Counted from the stretch's first letter, positions 7,689-14,338 are shown. The stretch is 14,338 bases of DNA from Kiritimatiellia bacterium (GCA_017508315.1 JAFVZE010000202.1:1-14338), one strand, 5' to 3'. Program-made: numbers and translations. Notes: generated by a model not told the origin, from the letters alone.

Positions 7689-7716
7689 GACAACCGCGTT
7701 TCTCCTTTCTGTTCTT

Positions 7717-9723
7717 TTATATCCGCCGCATGACAACGGCGCTGCGGGCCGGCAGATACGCCTTTATCTGCTGGACAAGCTCCGCACCGCTATGTGCAAG
7801 CTCCGGTTCGTAAATCTGGCCGGGGGCGATTCTGCCCTGTCCGCCGAAGCGTTCCTCGTCGGTGTCGAACAGGTGCCGCCACCGCGTCGCCGGAGGAACC
7901 ATGACACCGTAATCGGCAAACGATCTTTCCGGATTGAAATTGAAAACGAAAAGCATATCCCCCCGCACGAACGCGAGCACCTTGTCCGGTTCGTCGGCTT
8001 TCAGCTTCACCGGCCGCGAAGCGCGCTCTCCGCCGAGACCGGAGAGCGCTTCAAGCATCCGCCGGTCAAAATCGCCGAGCGCCTTGAACCGGAGAGCAGG
8101 ATCGTCACGAAGCGACCACTGCCGCCGGGCGTGCTCGTAGCTCCAGCCGTTTTCCGCCCGCGGGAAATCGACCCATTCGGGATGTCCGAACTCATTGCCC
8201 ATGAAATTCAGATAAGCCCCGCCGTTCAGGGCGCAGGTCGCCAGACGCGCCATTTTGTGCAGCGCCACCGCGCGGTCGATCTCAAGTCCGTGCTGATCCC
8301 TGCCCATCCCCCAGTAGACGGCCGCGTCCGCCAGCTGGAAGAAAAACGTCTTTCCCCCCACCAGCGCCTGATCGTGGCTCTCGACGTAGCTTACGGTCTT
8401 TTCCTCGGCGCGCTTTTCGGTAAGTTCGCGGAACATCCCTTCCATCGGCCAGTCGTCGTCGCGGACCTTGGAGGCGAGACGGAACCAGAAATCCGGTTCG
8501 CCCATGGCCATGCGGTAGTCGAAACCGATTCCGCAGTCGCCGATCCGAGCGGCGCACCCGGGCATTCCCGAGACATCCTCCGCCACCGTGAGCGCCGAAG
8601 GCCTGAACTCGTGGATCAGGCGGTTGGCGAGCTGCAGATACACCCAGGCGTCCTCGTCCACCGCGCCGTTGAAATACTTCGAATAATCGCCGTAGGCCTC
8701 TCCGAGACCGTGGTTGTAAAACAGCATCGAGGTCACGCCGTCGAAACGGAAACCGTCGAAACGGTACTCCTCAAGCCAGAACTTGCAGTTGGAGAGCAGA
8801 AAATGAAGAACCTCCGTCTTGCCGTAGTCGAAGCAGCGGCTGCCCCATGCCGGATGTTCGCCGCGCGCACCGGCATGGAAATACTGATGCGCGGTTCCGT
8901 CGAACAGCGACAGTCCGTCGCGCTCGTTGCGCACGCTGTGGCTGTGCACAAGGTCCATGATGACGCGCATCCCCATTCCGTGGGCGGCATCGACGAGAGA
9001 TTTCAGTTCGTCCGGGGTGCCGAAACGCGAAGAGGCGGCGAAAAACGACGAAACGTGATATCCGAACGAACCGTAATACGGATGTTCCATGACCGCCATC
9101 AGCTGCACGGTGTCGTACCCGGCGTCTTTGATGCGAGGCAGAACCGAATCGCGGAACTCCGCGTAGGTGCCGACGCGTTTTTCCTCCACGGCCATTCCCA
9201 CGTGCGCCTCGTAAATGCGCACGGGAGCGCCGGGAACCGGAGACGGACTTCTGTTTTTCCAGACGAACGGCGCGGGCGGGGACCAGACCCGGGCCGAAAA
9301 CAGCCCCGTTCCGGCATCCTGCACCACATGACGCGCATAGGCGGGAATGCGCTCGCCGCCGCCGCCGTTCCATTCCATTTCAAGATGGTAGCGCTCGCCG
9401 TGCTTTATGCTCGAGGCCTTCATTTCGCACTGCCAGACATCACCGCCGTCAAGTCTCCGGACCTCGAACTCCGGAGACCTTTTCCATCCGCTGAAATCGC
9501 CCACCAGCCACATGGCGACGGCATTGGGCGCCCATTCGCGGAACACCCAGCCGTCTTCCGTGCGGTGTAGCCCGAAATAATGGTGAGCGTTGGTCCACTG
9601 CGCAAGCTCCGCGCCCCCGGTCAGTTCCTCCGCCCGAAGAAACGCCTTGCGGCTGCGTCCTTCGATCTCGTCGCGGTAAGGCTCGAGATAGCCGTCGTCC
9701 AGCAATGAAACCGGTTTATTCAT
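7717..9723 (-). CDS. glgB: 1,4-alpha-glucan branching enzyme, eukaryote-like GH13 subfamily 8 type
   Basis: The enzyme makes alpha-1,6 branches in glycogen by cutting and transferring alpha-1,4 glucan chains, in the cytosol. The 668-residue protein has a CBM48 module (about 50-82, FREWAPNAVAMWLVGDFSGW), a GH13 barrel and a C-terminal beta domain ending AYLPARSAVVMRRI. Catalytic residues are all visible: nucleophile D328 in GFRFDGV, acid/base E382 in VAEDVSG, and D451 in ESHDQALVG. The spacing fits animal and plant branching enzymes, as do NAHHYFGLH and YLEPY near the N-terminus. I chose the ATG at 9721-9723; an in-frame ATG at 9739-9741 would add six residues, and neither has a clear Shine-Dalgarno sequence. 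It lies between hemW and the lipoprotein gene in one apparent unit. No other glycogen genes are in the window. Confidence 0.93.
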   Translation of the reverse strand: MNKPVSLLDDGYLEPYRDEIEGRSRKAFLRAEELTGGAELAQWTNAHHYFGLHRTEDGWVFREWAPNAVAMWLVGDFSGWKRSPEFEVRRLDGGDVWQCEMKASSIKHGERYHLEMEWNGGGGERIPAYARHVVQDAGTGLFSARVWSPPAPFVWKNRSPSPVPGAPVRIYEAHVGMAVEEKRVGTYAEFRDSVLPRIKDAGYDTVQLMAVMEHPYYGSFGYHVSSFFAASSRFGTPDELKSLVDAAHGMGMRVIMDLVHSHSVRNERDGLSLFDGTAHQYFHAGARGEHPAWGSRCFDYGKTEVLHFLLSNCKFWLEEYRFDGFRFDGVTSMLFYNHGLGEAYGDYSKYFNGAVDEDAWVYLQLANRLIHEFRPSALTVAEDVSGMPGCAARIGDCGIGFDYRMAMGEPDFWFRLASKVRDDDWPMEGMFRELTEKRAEEKTVSYVESHDQALVGGKTFFFQLADAAVYWGMGRDQHGLEIDRAVALHKMARLATCALNGGAYLNFMGNEFGHPEWVDFPRAENGWSYEHARRQWSLRDDPALRFKALGDFDRRMLEALSGLGGERASRPVKLKADEPDKVLAFVRGDMLFVFNFNPERSFADYGVMVPPATRWRHLFDTDEERFGGQGRIAPGQIYEPELAHSGAELVQQIKAYLPARSAVVMRRI

Positions 9724-9736
9724 TTTTCGAGAGTGT

Positions 9737-9742
9737 ATCATA
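9737..9742 (-). promoter_or_regulatory. Possible -10 box just before glgB
   Basis: TATGAT, a 5/6 match to the -10 consensus, lies in the 41-base gap between hemW and glgB. A start about seven bases downstream would leave a leader of only six to eight bases before the ATG at 9723, that is a nearly leaderless message. No -35 box at a normal distance and no TG extension is seen, so this may be chance. Confidence 0.25.
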
Positions 9743-9764
9743 CTTGACCGGCATAGTAAACCGT

Positions 9765-10802
9765 TCAGACAATTTCCGCGAGAATCGCATCGCACACTTC
9801 CCTGCCGCGACCGGTCAGACGGTATGTGCGGCCATTTTTCGCCAGCAGCCCCTCTCCGGCGAATCGGTCCAGCGTCTCCGTCCACCGCGGAAAGTTCCCG
9901 GCATCCAGCCCCTCGCGGGTACGAAGCGAGAACATCGCCCGCTCTTTGGCGTCGCTCTCCGGCGAAACATGCTCGATCCGTTCGGACCCGAAGCGGTAAT
10001 CCTTCGTGCGCAGAAGCCCCATCCGGCCGTACGCGCCTTCCCCGAGTCCGACGTAATCCTCCCCGCGCCAGACCGCCAGATTGTGCCGGCACTCGTATCC
10101 GCCGGCGGCATAGTTGGATATCTCGTAGCGCTCAAGCCCTATCGATTCCATGAACGCGGCGACGACGCCCAGTCTGTCCATAACCGTATCGTCGTCCGCC
10201 GGAACCTTCCTGCCTTCCCGCACCTCCCGGCAGAGCCTGGTTCCGTCTTCAACCATGAGCGAATATACCGAGCAGTGGCGCAGACCCCATTTCCCGAGCC
10301 GCGCGTGGCGCGGCGACAATGCCGTCTCCTCGCCTGGATAGCCGACGATAAGATCGATTCCCGCATTGTCGAAAAACCGCTTTACCGCGGCGAAGGCCCG
10401 TTCGGCGTCGTGAAAAGAATATCCGCGCCCCATGTCGGCGAGGATCCCGTCGTCAAGCGACTGCACCCCCATGGAGACGCGGTTCACGCCTCCTTCCCTG
10501 AGTCTGCGCAGATTCTCTTCGGTGACGTCGAGCGGATGCAGTTCAACCGTAAATTCGCACGAGCTGTCGATGCGGGAGCGCAGCGCGTCGAACACCGGCG
10601 AAAGGTCGCAGAGCGCCGGCGAACCGCCGCCGAAGTAAACCGTGGAGAGCCGGGAGGCGAGAAGATCGAGTCTTCCGAGCTCCCGCGCCAGTTTCCCGAC
10701 ATACGCCGACCGTACGGCAGCCGAAGCGCCGGCGCGCGAATGCAACGCGCAATAACCGCATTTGCGGCGGCAGAACGGAAAATGGACGTAGAGGTTTTTC
10801 AG
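9765..10802 (-). CDS. hemW: HemW-like radical SAM protein (heme chaperone family), probable CTG start
   Basis: HemW proteins (formerly called oxygen-independent coproporphyrinogen oxidase-like) bind a [4Fe-4S] cluster and SAM, and in characterised cases deliver heme. The 345-residue protein has YVHFPFC with the cluster motif C-x3-C-x2-C (C11, C15, C18), the glycine motif YFGGGSP (56-62), SMGVQSLDD (110-118) and DLIVGYPGEE (150-159). The heme-binding HNxxYW motif of true HemW is present as HNLAVW (240-245), with Val for Tyr. The C-terminal wing ends in a HemN_C-like domain. No ATG, GTG or TTG exists where the protein must begin; the CTG at 10800-10802 sits at the expected residue and overlaps the metK stop as CTGA. 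Translation is therefore probably coupled to metK. An in-frame extension far into metK is not credible. Confidence 0.88.
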   Translation of the reverse strand: MKNLYVHFPFCRRKCGYCALHSRAGASAAVRSAYVGKLARELGRLDLLASRLSTVYFGGGSPALCDLSPVFDALRSRIDSSCEFTVELHPLDVTEENLRRLREGGVNRVSMGVQSLDDGILADMGRGYSFHDAERAFAAVKRFFDNAGIDLIVGYPGEETALSPRHARLGKWGLRHCSVYSLMVEDGTRLCREVREGRKVPADDDTVMDRLGVVAAFMESIGLERYEISNYAAGGYECRHNLAVWRGEDYVGLGEGAYGRMGLLRTKDYRFGSERIEHVSPESDAKERAMFSLRTREGLDAGNFPRWTETLDRFAGEGLLAKNGRTYRLTGRGREVCDAILAEIV

Positions 10803-11989
10803 CGCCTGAAGTATTTCTTTATCTTCGCGACCTTGTCGAGCTTCTCCCAGGGGAAAGCGTCCCGCCCGAAATGACCGTAGGCGGCGGTATCCTCGTAGCA
10901 CCAGCCTTTGGGTTTGAGCAGTTTCAGATCCGCGATGAGCGCGTACGGGCGGAAATCGAAAATCTCCCCGCTCATGAGCATCTTTTCTATGTCCCCGTTG
11001 GAAACTCCGTTCGCGCTGCCGAAAGTTTTCACGCAGAACGAGACCGGCCGGTCGACGCCGATTGCGTAGGCGACCTGGATCTGACAGCGCCCGGCAAGTC
11101 CGGCGGCGACGATGTTCTTTGCCGCATAACGCGCGTAATACGCCGCCGAACGGTCGACCTTCGACGGATCCTTGCCGGAGAACGCCCCGCCGCCGTGGGC
11201 CGCCATGCCGCCGTAGGTGTCGACGATGATCTTGCGTCCGGTAAGACCGCTGTCGCCGCAAGGTCCGCCCACGACGAACTTGCCGGTCGGATTTACGAGG
11301 AACCTCGTCTTAGAAGTCAAAAGACCCGTCGGCTCGAGACATTCGCGGCAGAGTCTCGCGATCTTCGCGTAATTGGCCTTCGTCGCGCCCTTTTCGGTGG
11401 TCTGATGCGAGAGAACGACCGTGTCGATGGCCACCGGAGTGCCGTCGGCGTAGACGACCGAGACCTGGCTTTTGGAGTCGGGACGCAGCCAGGAACAGTC
11501 CGGATCGCTGCGGCGAAGATCGGCGAACATCGCCACCAGCTCATGGGAATAGACGATGGGGGCCGGCATGAAACTCGGCGTTTCGTCGGTGGCGTAGCCG
11601 AACATCATCCCCTGATCGCCGGCGCCCTGGCTTTTCTTTTCCCTGCGGTCGACGCCCTGCGCGATGTCGGGCGACTGGCCGTGCAGATGCGAGACGTATT
11701 TGAACGTGTCCCAGCTGAAATTCTCGTCCGGACGGTCGTAGCCTATTCTGCGGACCACACGGCGCGCGATCTCCGCAGGATCGATCTTCGCGAATCCTCT
11801 GGCGGTGATTTCGCCCATATTGACCACGATATCAGGCCCCACCATGGTTTCGCAGGCGACTCTCGCGTTGCAGTCCGATTTGAGGCACGCATCCAGCACG
11901 GCATCGGATATCTGATCGGCTACTTTGTCGGGATGTCCTTCGGAAACGGACTCCGACGTAAAAACGTGACAATGTTTTTTCCTGATCAT
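10799..11989 (-). CDS. metK: S-adenosylmethionine synthetase
   Basis: MetK makes SAM from methionine and ATP in the cytosol. The 396-residue length is slightly above the usual 380-390. Family landmarks are all present: FTSESVSEGHPDK (10-22), VACETMV (44-50), the ATP-site GAGDQGMMFGY (122-132), the phosphate-binding GGGAFSGKD (266-274), YAIGVDRPVS (308-317), and a C-terminal YGHFGR (371-376). AGGGA lies seven bases before the ATG. A strong extended -10 promoter and a leader of about 68 bases with a stem-loop precede it. Its stop overlaps the hemW start, so it likely leads an operon with hemW, glgB and the lipoprotein gene. HemW is itself a SAM-binding enzyme family, which gives the pairing some sense. 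Confidence 0.98.
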   Translation of the reverse strand: MIRKKHCHVFTSESVSEGHPDKVADQISDAVLDACLKSDCNARVACETMVGPDIVVNMGEITARGFAKIDPAEIARRVVRRIGYDRPDENFSWDTFKYVSHLHGQSPDIAQGVDRREKKSQGAGDQGMMFGYATDETPSFMPAPIVYSHELVAMFADLRRSDPDCSWLRPDSKSQVSVVYADGTPVAIDTVVLSHQTTEKGATKANYAKIARLCRECLEPTGLLTSKTRFLVNPTGKFVVGGPCGDSGLTGRKIIVDTYGGMAAHGGGAFSGKDPSKVDRSAAYYARYAAKNIVAAGLAGRCQIQVAYAIGVDRPVSFCVKTFGSANGVSNGDIEKMLMSGEIFDFRPYALIADLKLLKPKGWCYEDTAAYGHFGRDAFPWEKLDKVAKIKKYFRR

Positions 11990-12019
11990 TTTTCATTCCC
12001 TGTCAGACATTCGGTCCCA

Positions 12020-12039
12020 CCCCGCCAGACGCGGCGGAG
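12020..12039 (-). other. Stem-loop in the metK leader
   Basis: In the transcript CUCCGCC (12033-12039) pairs with GGCGGGG (12020-12026), seven pairs including one G-U, closing a six-base loop GCGUCU. It lies in the middle of the metK 5' leader. No T-run follows, so it is not a terminator. I could not match it to the SAM-I, SAM-II or SAH riboswitch signatures, but a leader structure on metK could be regulatory. Confidence 0.45.
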
Positions 12040-12064
12040 TCACAGACTGAAATGATTGGCGCGT

Positions 12065-12073
12065 ATTATACCA
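12065..12073 (-). promoter_or_regulatory. Promoter for metK (extended -10)
   Basis: A perfect TATAAT (12065-12070) is preceded by TGG, giving a complete extended -10 element. The expected start is near 12057. No good -35 box is seen: GTCTGA (12088-12093) at 17 bases matches poorly, so the extended -10 or an activator probably carries recognition. As at secDF, the T of the TG is the end of a T-tract that follows a hairpin of the previous gene. Confidence 0.75.
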
Positions 12074-12111
12074 AAATCCGGAGAGTCTCAGACGGCGGTC
12101 CCGTCATCCGG
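12073..12111 (-). terminator. Possible terminator after the nucleosidase-like gene
   Basis: Downstream of the stop at 12148, CCGGA (12107-12111) pairs with TCCGG (12078-12082), enclosing a second stem GACGG/CCGTC (12101-12105 and 12091-12095). The structure is followed by ATTTT (12073-12077). The T-run is short and the outer stem encloses an eight-base single-stranded part, so termination may be partial. Confidence 0.4.
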
Positions 12112-12147
12112 CTTTCATCCGAAGCGGCGGGTGCCGTCGGCGGAAAG

Positions 12148-12738
12148 TCAACCGATATAGCTTTTCATCGCCGCCGCAAGGCGTCCGAGCGCAAGTTCGC
12201 GGTTGTTCTCGTACTGCCCGGTCATCGAACCTTTGCCGGCCACGTTGGTGACGCACTTGACCATCCGGCACCTTACGCCGTTCTTCTTGCACACGTGCGC
12301 GACGGCCGCCCCCTCCATGTCGCGGAGCGTCGCCTTGAGTTCGTCTCTGATGAGCGCATAATCGCCTTCGCTGTCGTTGAAACGATCTCCGGTCGCCAGA
12401 ATCGCGCCGGGAAACGCGCCGGTCGATTCAACTTCAAGATAAGGCGTGTCGTATTCGTCAAGGACTCCTGCCGCGGTGCCGTTCAGCTTCGCGAGATCGA
12501 AATCGTATTCCACCGCCGCGGAAACCTCATAGACCTCGCCGGGATTCATATCCGCCCCGAAGCCCCCGGCAAGGCCCGCGTTGATTATGAGATCGGCTCC
12601 GTATTCGGAAATCGCCCGCTGGGCGGCGGCGGCGGCGTTCACCTTGCCGATGCCGCAGACGATAAGCCGGTCTTCCGGTCTGAGAAAAGGCCGCACGCAG
12701 CCGGCCTCGCACTCCATGGCGATTACGAACACTCTCAT
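12148..12738 (-). CDS. MTA/SAH-nucleosidase-like protein of the purine nucleoside phosphorylase superfamily
   Basis: A 196-residue cytosolic protein of the PNP_UDP_1 family (PF01048), somewhat shorter than E. coli MTA/SAH nucleosidase (232). MRVFVIAMECE aligns with the nucleosidase N-terminus, placing E11 at the position of catalytic E12. GIGKVNAAAAA (29-39), NAGLAGGF (53-60), ATGDRF (115-120) and RDMEGAAVAHVC (139-150) follow in the right order. E142 fits the ribose-binding Glu174. Twenty-three residues later, exactly as in E. coli, the residue that should be Asp197 is Asn165 (CVTNVAGKG). That Asp protonates the adenine, so the substrate may be a 6-oxopurine nucleoside such as futalosine, not MTA or SAH. 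The AAAGGA ribosome site overlaps the stop region of the permease gene nine bases upstream. Confidence 0.75.
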   Translation of the reverse strand: MRVFVIAMECEAGCVRPFLRPEDRLIVCGIGKVNAAAAAQRAISEYGADLIINAGLAGGFGADMNPGEVYEVSAAVEYDFDLAKLNGTAAGVLDEYDTPYLEVESTGAFPGAILATGDRFNDSEGDYALIRDELKATLRDMEGAAVAHVCKKNGVRCRMVKCVTNVAGKGSMTGQYENNRELALGRLAAAMKSYIG

Positions 12739-12747
12739 TTATACGTT

Positions 12748-13746
12748 TTATCCTTTCGCCATTTTCGGCATGCGGATGCGGGCGTTGACCATCAGAAACG
12801 CGAGAACGGCGCCGGCGAGATGATTGAACATCGAAACGGTCGCACAGCCTCCGCACTGAACGCTCGGCGCTCCGATGTTTCCCGGAAGCAGATCGACCGC
12901 AATTCCGAAAAGAACGGCACCGAGGAATATCACCGCGACATAAGCGATCGCGGCCCGTCTGCCGATGAGAGAGGCTATCGTCGCTATCGACACGGCATTG
13001 ACGGCGGGTCCCGTCATCAGGAACACAAACGCCGCACCGGGAGAAAGACCCTTCATCATCAGCGTCGCCGCTATCGGAATCGCCGCCGTCGAACAGATGT
13101 ACATGGGAAATCCGACAAGCGCCATAACCGGTATCGCCAGACAGCCGTTTTTCGCCAAAGCGGAGGCGAAGAAGTCATCCGGGACAAATGCCGCCACCGC
13201 CGCTGATATCGCAAGCCCGACGGTCAGCGGTTTCACGATTCCCCCCAGAAGTCGGATATAACCCTGCCACAGAATCATGCGCAGATTGCGCGGGTGCGAA
13301 GCCGGCTCGGCTGCCGCGGTGCACGTCCTTTCCCCGTCGCCCGCAATCGCATGGACGACGCATCCGCCCGCAAGTCCGGTCACGAGCGCCGCAAGAGGGC
13401 GAGCGACGGCGAAGAACGGCCCCATAAGCGCGTATGTGGCCAGAACGGAGTCAATTCCAGTCTGCGGCGTCGAGATGAGAAAGCCGGCGGTCGCCCCCCG
13501 GCTCGCGCCGTTCTTGCGCAACGCCGTCGAAATCGGGATCACGCCGCACGAGCAGATCGGCAGCGGCACGCCGATCAGAACGGCACGGATTATGCTCTTA
13601 ACGCCTCCCGACGATCCGAGAAATCCCGTCACGAAATCACGCGGCATGCACACGGCGATCGTTCCGGCAATGAAAAATCCTGCGATCAGCCACGGAGCCA
13701 TCATCGCGAAAACGTTCCAGAACGCCCTGCAGAATTCTATAAGCAT
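12748..13746 (-). CDS. Permease of the SO_0444/ArsP_1 type, putative metal efflux
   Basis: An inner-membrane protein of 332 residues with about eight to ten hydrophobic segments, resembling the ArsP_1 permease family (PF03773) and especially the group named SO_0444 Cu/Zn efflux transporters. It shows an internal duplication: GVPLPICSCGVIP (59-71) followed by STPQTG (92-97), and GFPMYICSTAAIP (212-224) followed by MTGPAVN (244-250). The CSCG cysteines (65, 67) and C218 in the two halves lie at matching places and are likely on the transport path. The linker between halves (about 136-155) is short and lacks a His-rich or HMA-like metal-binding segment. A C-terminal loop carries CGGC (298-301). 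It follows the beta-propeller gene by 18 bases and precedes the nucleosidase-like gene by nine. Substrate is inferred from family naming only. Confidence 0.85.
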   Translation of the reverse strand: MLIEFCRAFWNVFAMMAPWLIAGFFIAGTIAVCMPRDFVTGFLGSSGGVKSIIRAVLIGVPLPICSCGVIPISTALRKNGASRGATAGFLISTPQTGIDSVLATYALMGPFFAVARPLAALVTGLAGGCVVHAIAGDGERTCTAAAEPASHPRNLRMILWQGYIRLLGGIVKPLTVGLAISAAVAAFVPDDFFASALAKNGCLAIPVMALVGFPMYICSTAAIPIAATLMMKGLSPGAAFVFLMTGPAVNAVSIATIASLIGRRAAIAYVAVIFLGAVLFGIAVDLLPGNIGAPSVQCGGCATVSMFNHLAGAVLAFLMVNARIRMPKMAKG

Positions 13747-13764
13747 TGCCGTGACATACCTTTC

Positions 13765-14338
13765 TTACACATCGAATGCGCGAATGCACCCTGCCGCGTC
13801 GGCGGCGAACAGCTTACCGTCAACGACCGTGACATCGGCGAAATACGGCGCGCCCGTGCGCAGCTCTTTCAGGTGCTTTCCGTCCGATTCGCGCCAGAAG
13901 TGGACCGCGCCGTCGTTCGCCGCCGCGCAGAGCGTTCCGTCCGGCAGCAGAACCGGCGTCGTGCCCACGCAGCGCTGCGGACGCTTGCTGTAGGCGGAGA
14001 ACGGCGCGAGCGCCGGAGCGACAGATCCCTTCCACGCTATTTCAAGCGTCTTGCGGTCAAGCGCGACGAGCCCCTGCTTCACCGTTCCGAAAATAAGATG
14101 CCGTTCGGTCGGCAAAACACGACCCGCCACCTGCACCGAACAGGGAAGTTTCTTCTCCCTTAGCGTTCTGCCGCTTTCAAGGTCGATCTCCAGATAAGAC
14201 TTGGCCGCGAGCGCGTGAATGCGCCCGCCGGCGACGAGCGTCGTGGCGCAAGGGAAACGGCGCGTGCCGTCGATGACCGACCAGAGAAGCTTTCCGCTCT
14301 TCATATCGTTGCAGTACATTCCCTGCCAATTGCCGGAA
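13765..14338 (-). CDS. PQQ-like beta-propeller protein, C-terminal part (runs off the right edge)
   Basis: The frame is open to the right edge, so the protein begins outside the window; 190 residues remain. They consist of repeated four-stranded blades of the PQQ_2/quinoprotein type. Blade hallmarks include KSGKLLWSV, LESGRTLREK, DRKTLEIAWKG and ESDGKHLKEL (strand ends with Gly and Trp or hydrophobic residues), each preceded by strands such as HLIFGTVKQGLVALD and LCAAANDGAVHFW. A last strand GKLFAADAAGCIRAFDV closes the protein. An ATG at 14317-14319 is internal, since the preceding codons (SGNWQG) continue a blade strand. No enzymatic residues can be judged from this part; such domains occur in exported dehydrogenases, in BamB-like scaffolds and fused to other domains. 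Confidence 0.8.
   Translation of the reverse strand, partial: SGNWQGMYCNDMKSGKLLWSVIDGTRRFPCATTLVAGGRIHALAAKSYLEIDLESGRTLREKKLPCSVQVAGRVLPTERHLIFGTVKQGLVALDRKTLEIAWKGSVAPALAPFSAYSKRPQRCVGTTPVLLPDGTLCAAANDGAVHFWRESDGKHLKELRTGAPYFADVTVVDGKLFAADAAGCIRAFDV

Noticed and set aside
9724..10092. Extension of the branching-enzyme frame upstream into hemW
   Set aside because: The added residues overlap the hemW coding region and precede the known N-terminus of this enzyme type.
10803..11261. Extension of the hemW frame to an ATG at 11261, adding about 150 residues
   Set aside because: The extension lies wholly inside metK in another frame and its translation is Arg-rich without family similarity; HemW proteins begin a few residues before the cluster cysteines.
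10871..12055. Plus-strand open frame of 394 codons opposite metK, and 12052-13206 opposite the nucleosidase-like and permease genes
   Set aside because: Low-complexity translations antisense to unmistakable metK, nucleosidase-family and permease motifs.
11990..12064. SAM-I, SAM-II or SAH riboswitch in the metK leader
   Set aside because: The leader is too short for SAM-I and I see none of the conserved core sequences of these classes; only an unclassified structured leader is reported.
1..14338. CRISPR arrays, tRNA or rRNA genes, insertion sequences, prophage or defence genes
   Set aside because: No regularly spaced repeats, no transposase or integrase motifs and no tRNA-like cloverleaf were seen; gaps between genes are 170 bases or less and are mostly accounted for by promoters, terminators or short leaders.

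Overview
The window is one accessory-free stretch of a bacterial chromosome. All eleven genes lie on the minus strand, so transcription runs from high to low coordinates. The DNA is GC-rich and gaps between genes are short; no gene-free stretch exceeds 170 bases. I infer a member of the PVC group, most likely a Kiritimatiellota- or Lentisphaerota-like gut or sediment bacterium. The grounds are a fused SecD-SecF, an animal/plant-type branching enzyme, and large lipoproteins of the glycan-degradation type. This taxonomic guess comes from gene style, not from a marker search.

In transcription order: (1) the C-terminal part of a PQQ-like beta-propeller protein, cut by the window edge; a permease of the SO_0444/ArsP_1 type; and a small MTA/SAH-nucleosidase-like protein. 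These are closely spaced and followed by a possible terminator near 12073-12111. (2) metK (SAM synthetase), from a clear extended -10 promoter with a structured leader; hemW, which overlaps the metK stop and seems to start at CTG; a glycogen branching enzyme; and a 902-residue lipoprotein with a probable glycoside-hydrolase barrel. This group ends at a strong terminator at 4863-4902. (3) secDF (fused protein-export motor) with its own promoter, followed after 26 bases by a Tat-type lipoprotein resembling a polysaccharide deacetylase. (4) feoA and feoB (ferrous iron uptake) from a good promoter at 1001-1030; feoB runs off the left edge.

Most genes are housekeeping. I found no phage, insertion sequence, CRISPR array, toxin-antitoxin or defence locus, and no clear sign of an undescribed multi-gene system. 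Points worth a second look are: the CTG start of hemW inside the metK stop codon; terminator T-tracts that run directly into extended -10 promoters; the repeat-rich, structured metK leader; an Asp-to-Asn change at the purine-recognition residue of the nucleosidase-like protein; a Cys-rich tail on FeoA; a Thr in the FeoB G4 motif; and an unplaced large lipoprotein enzyme.
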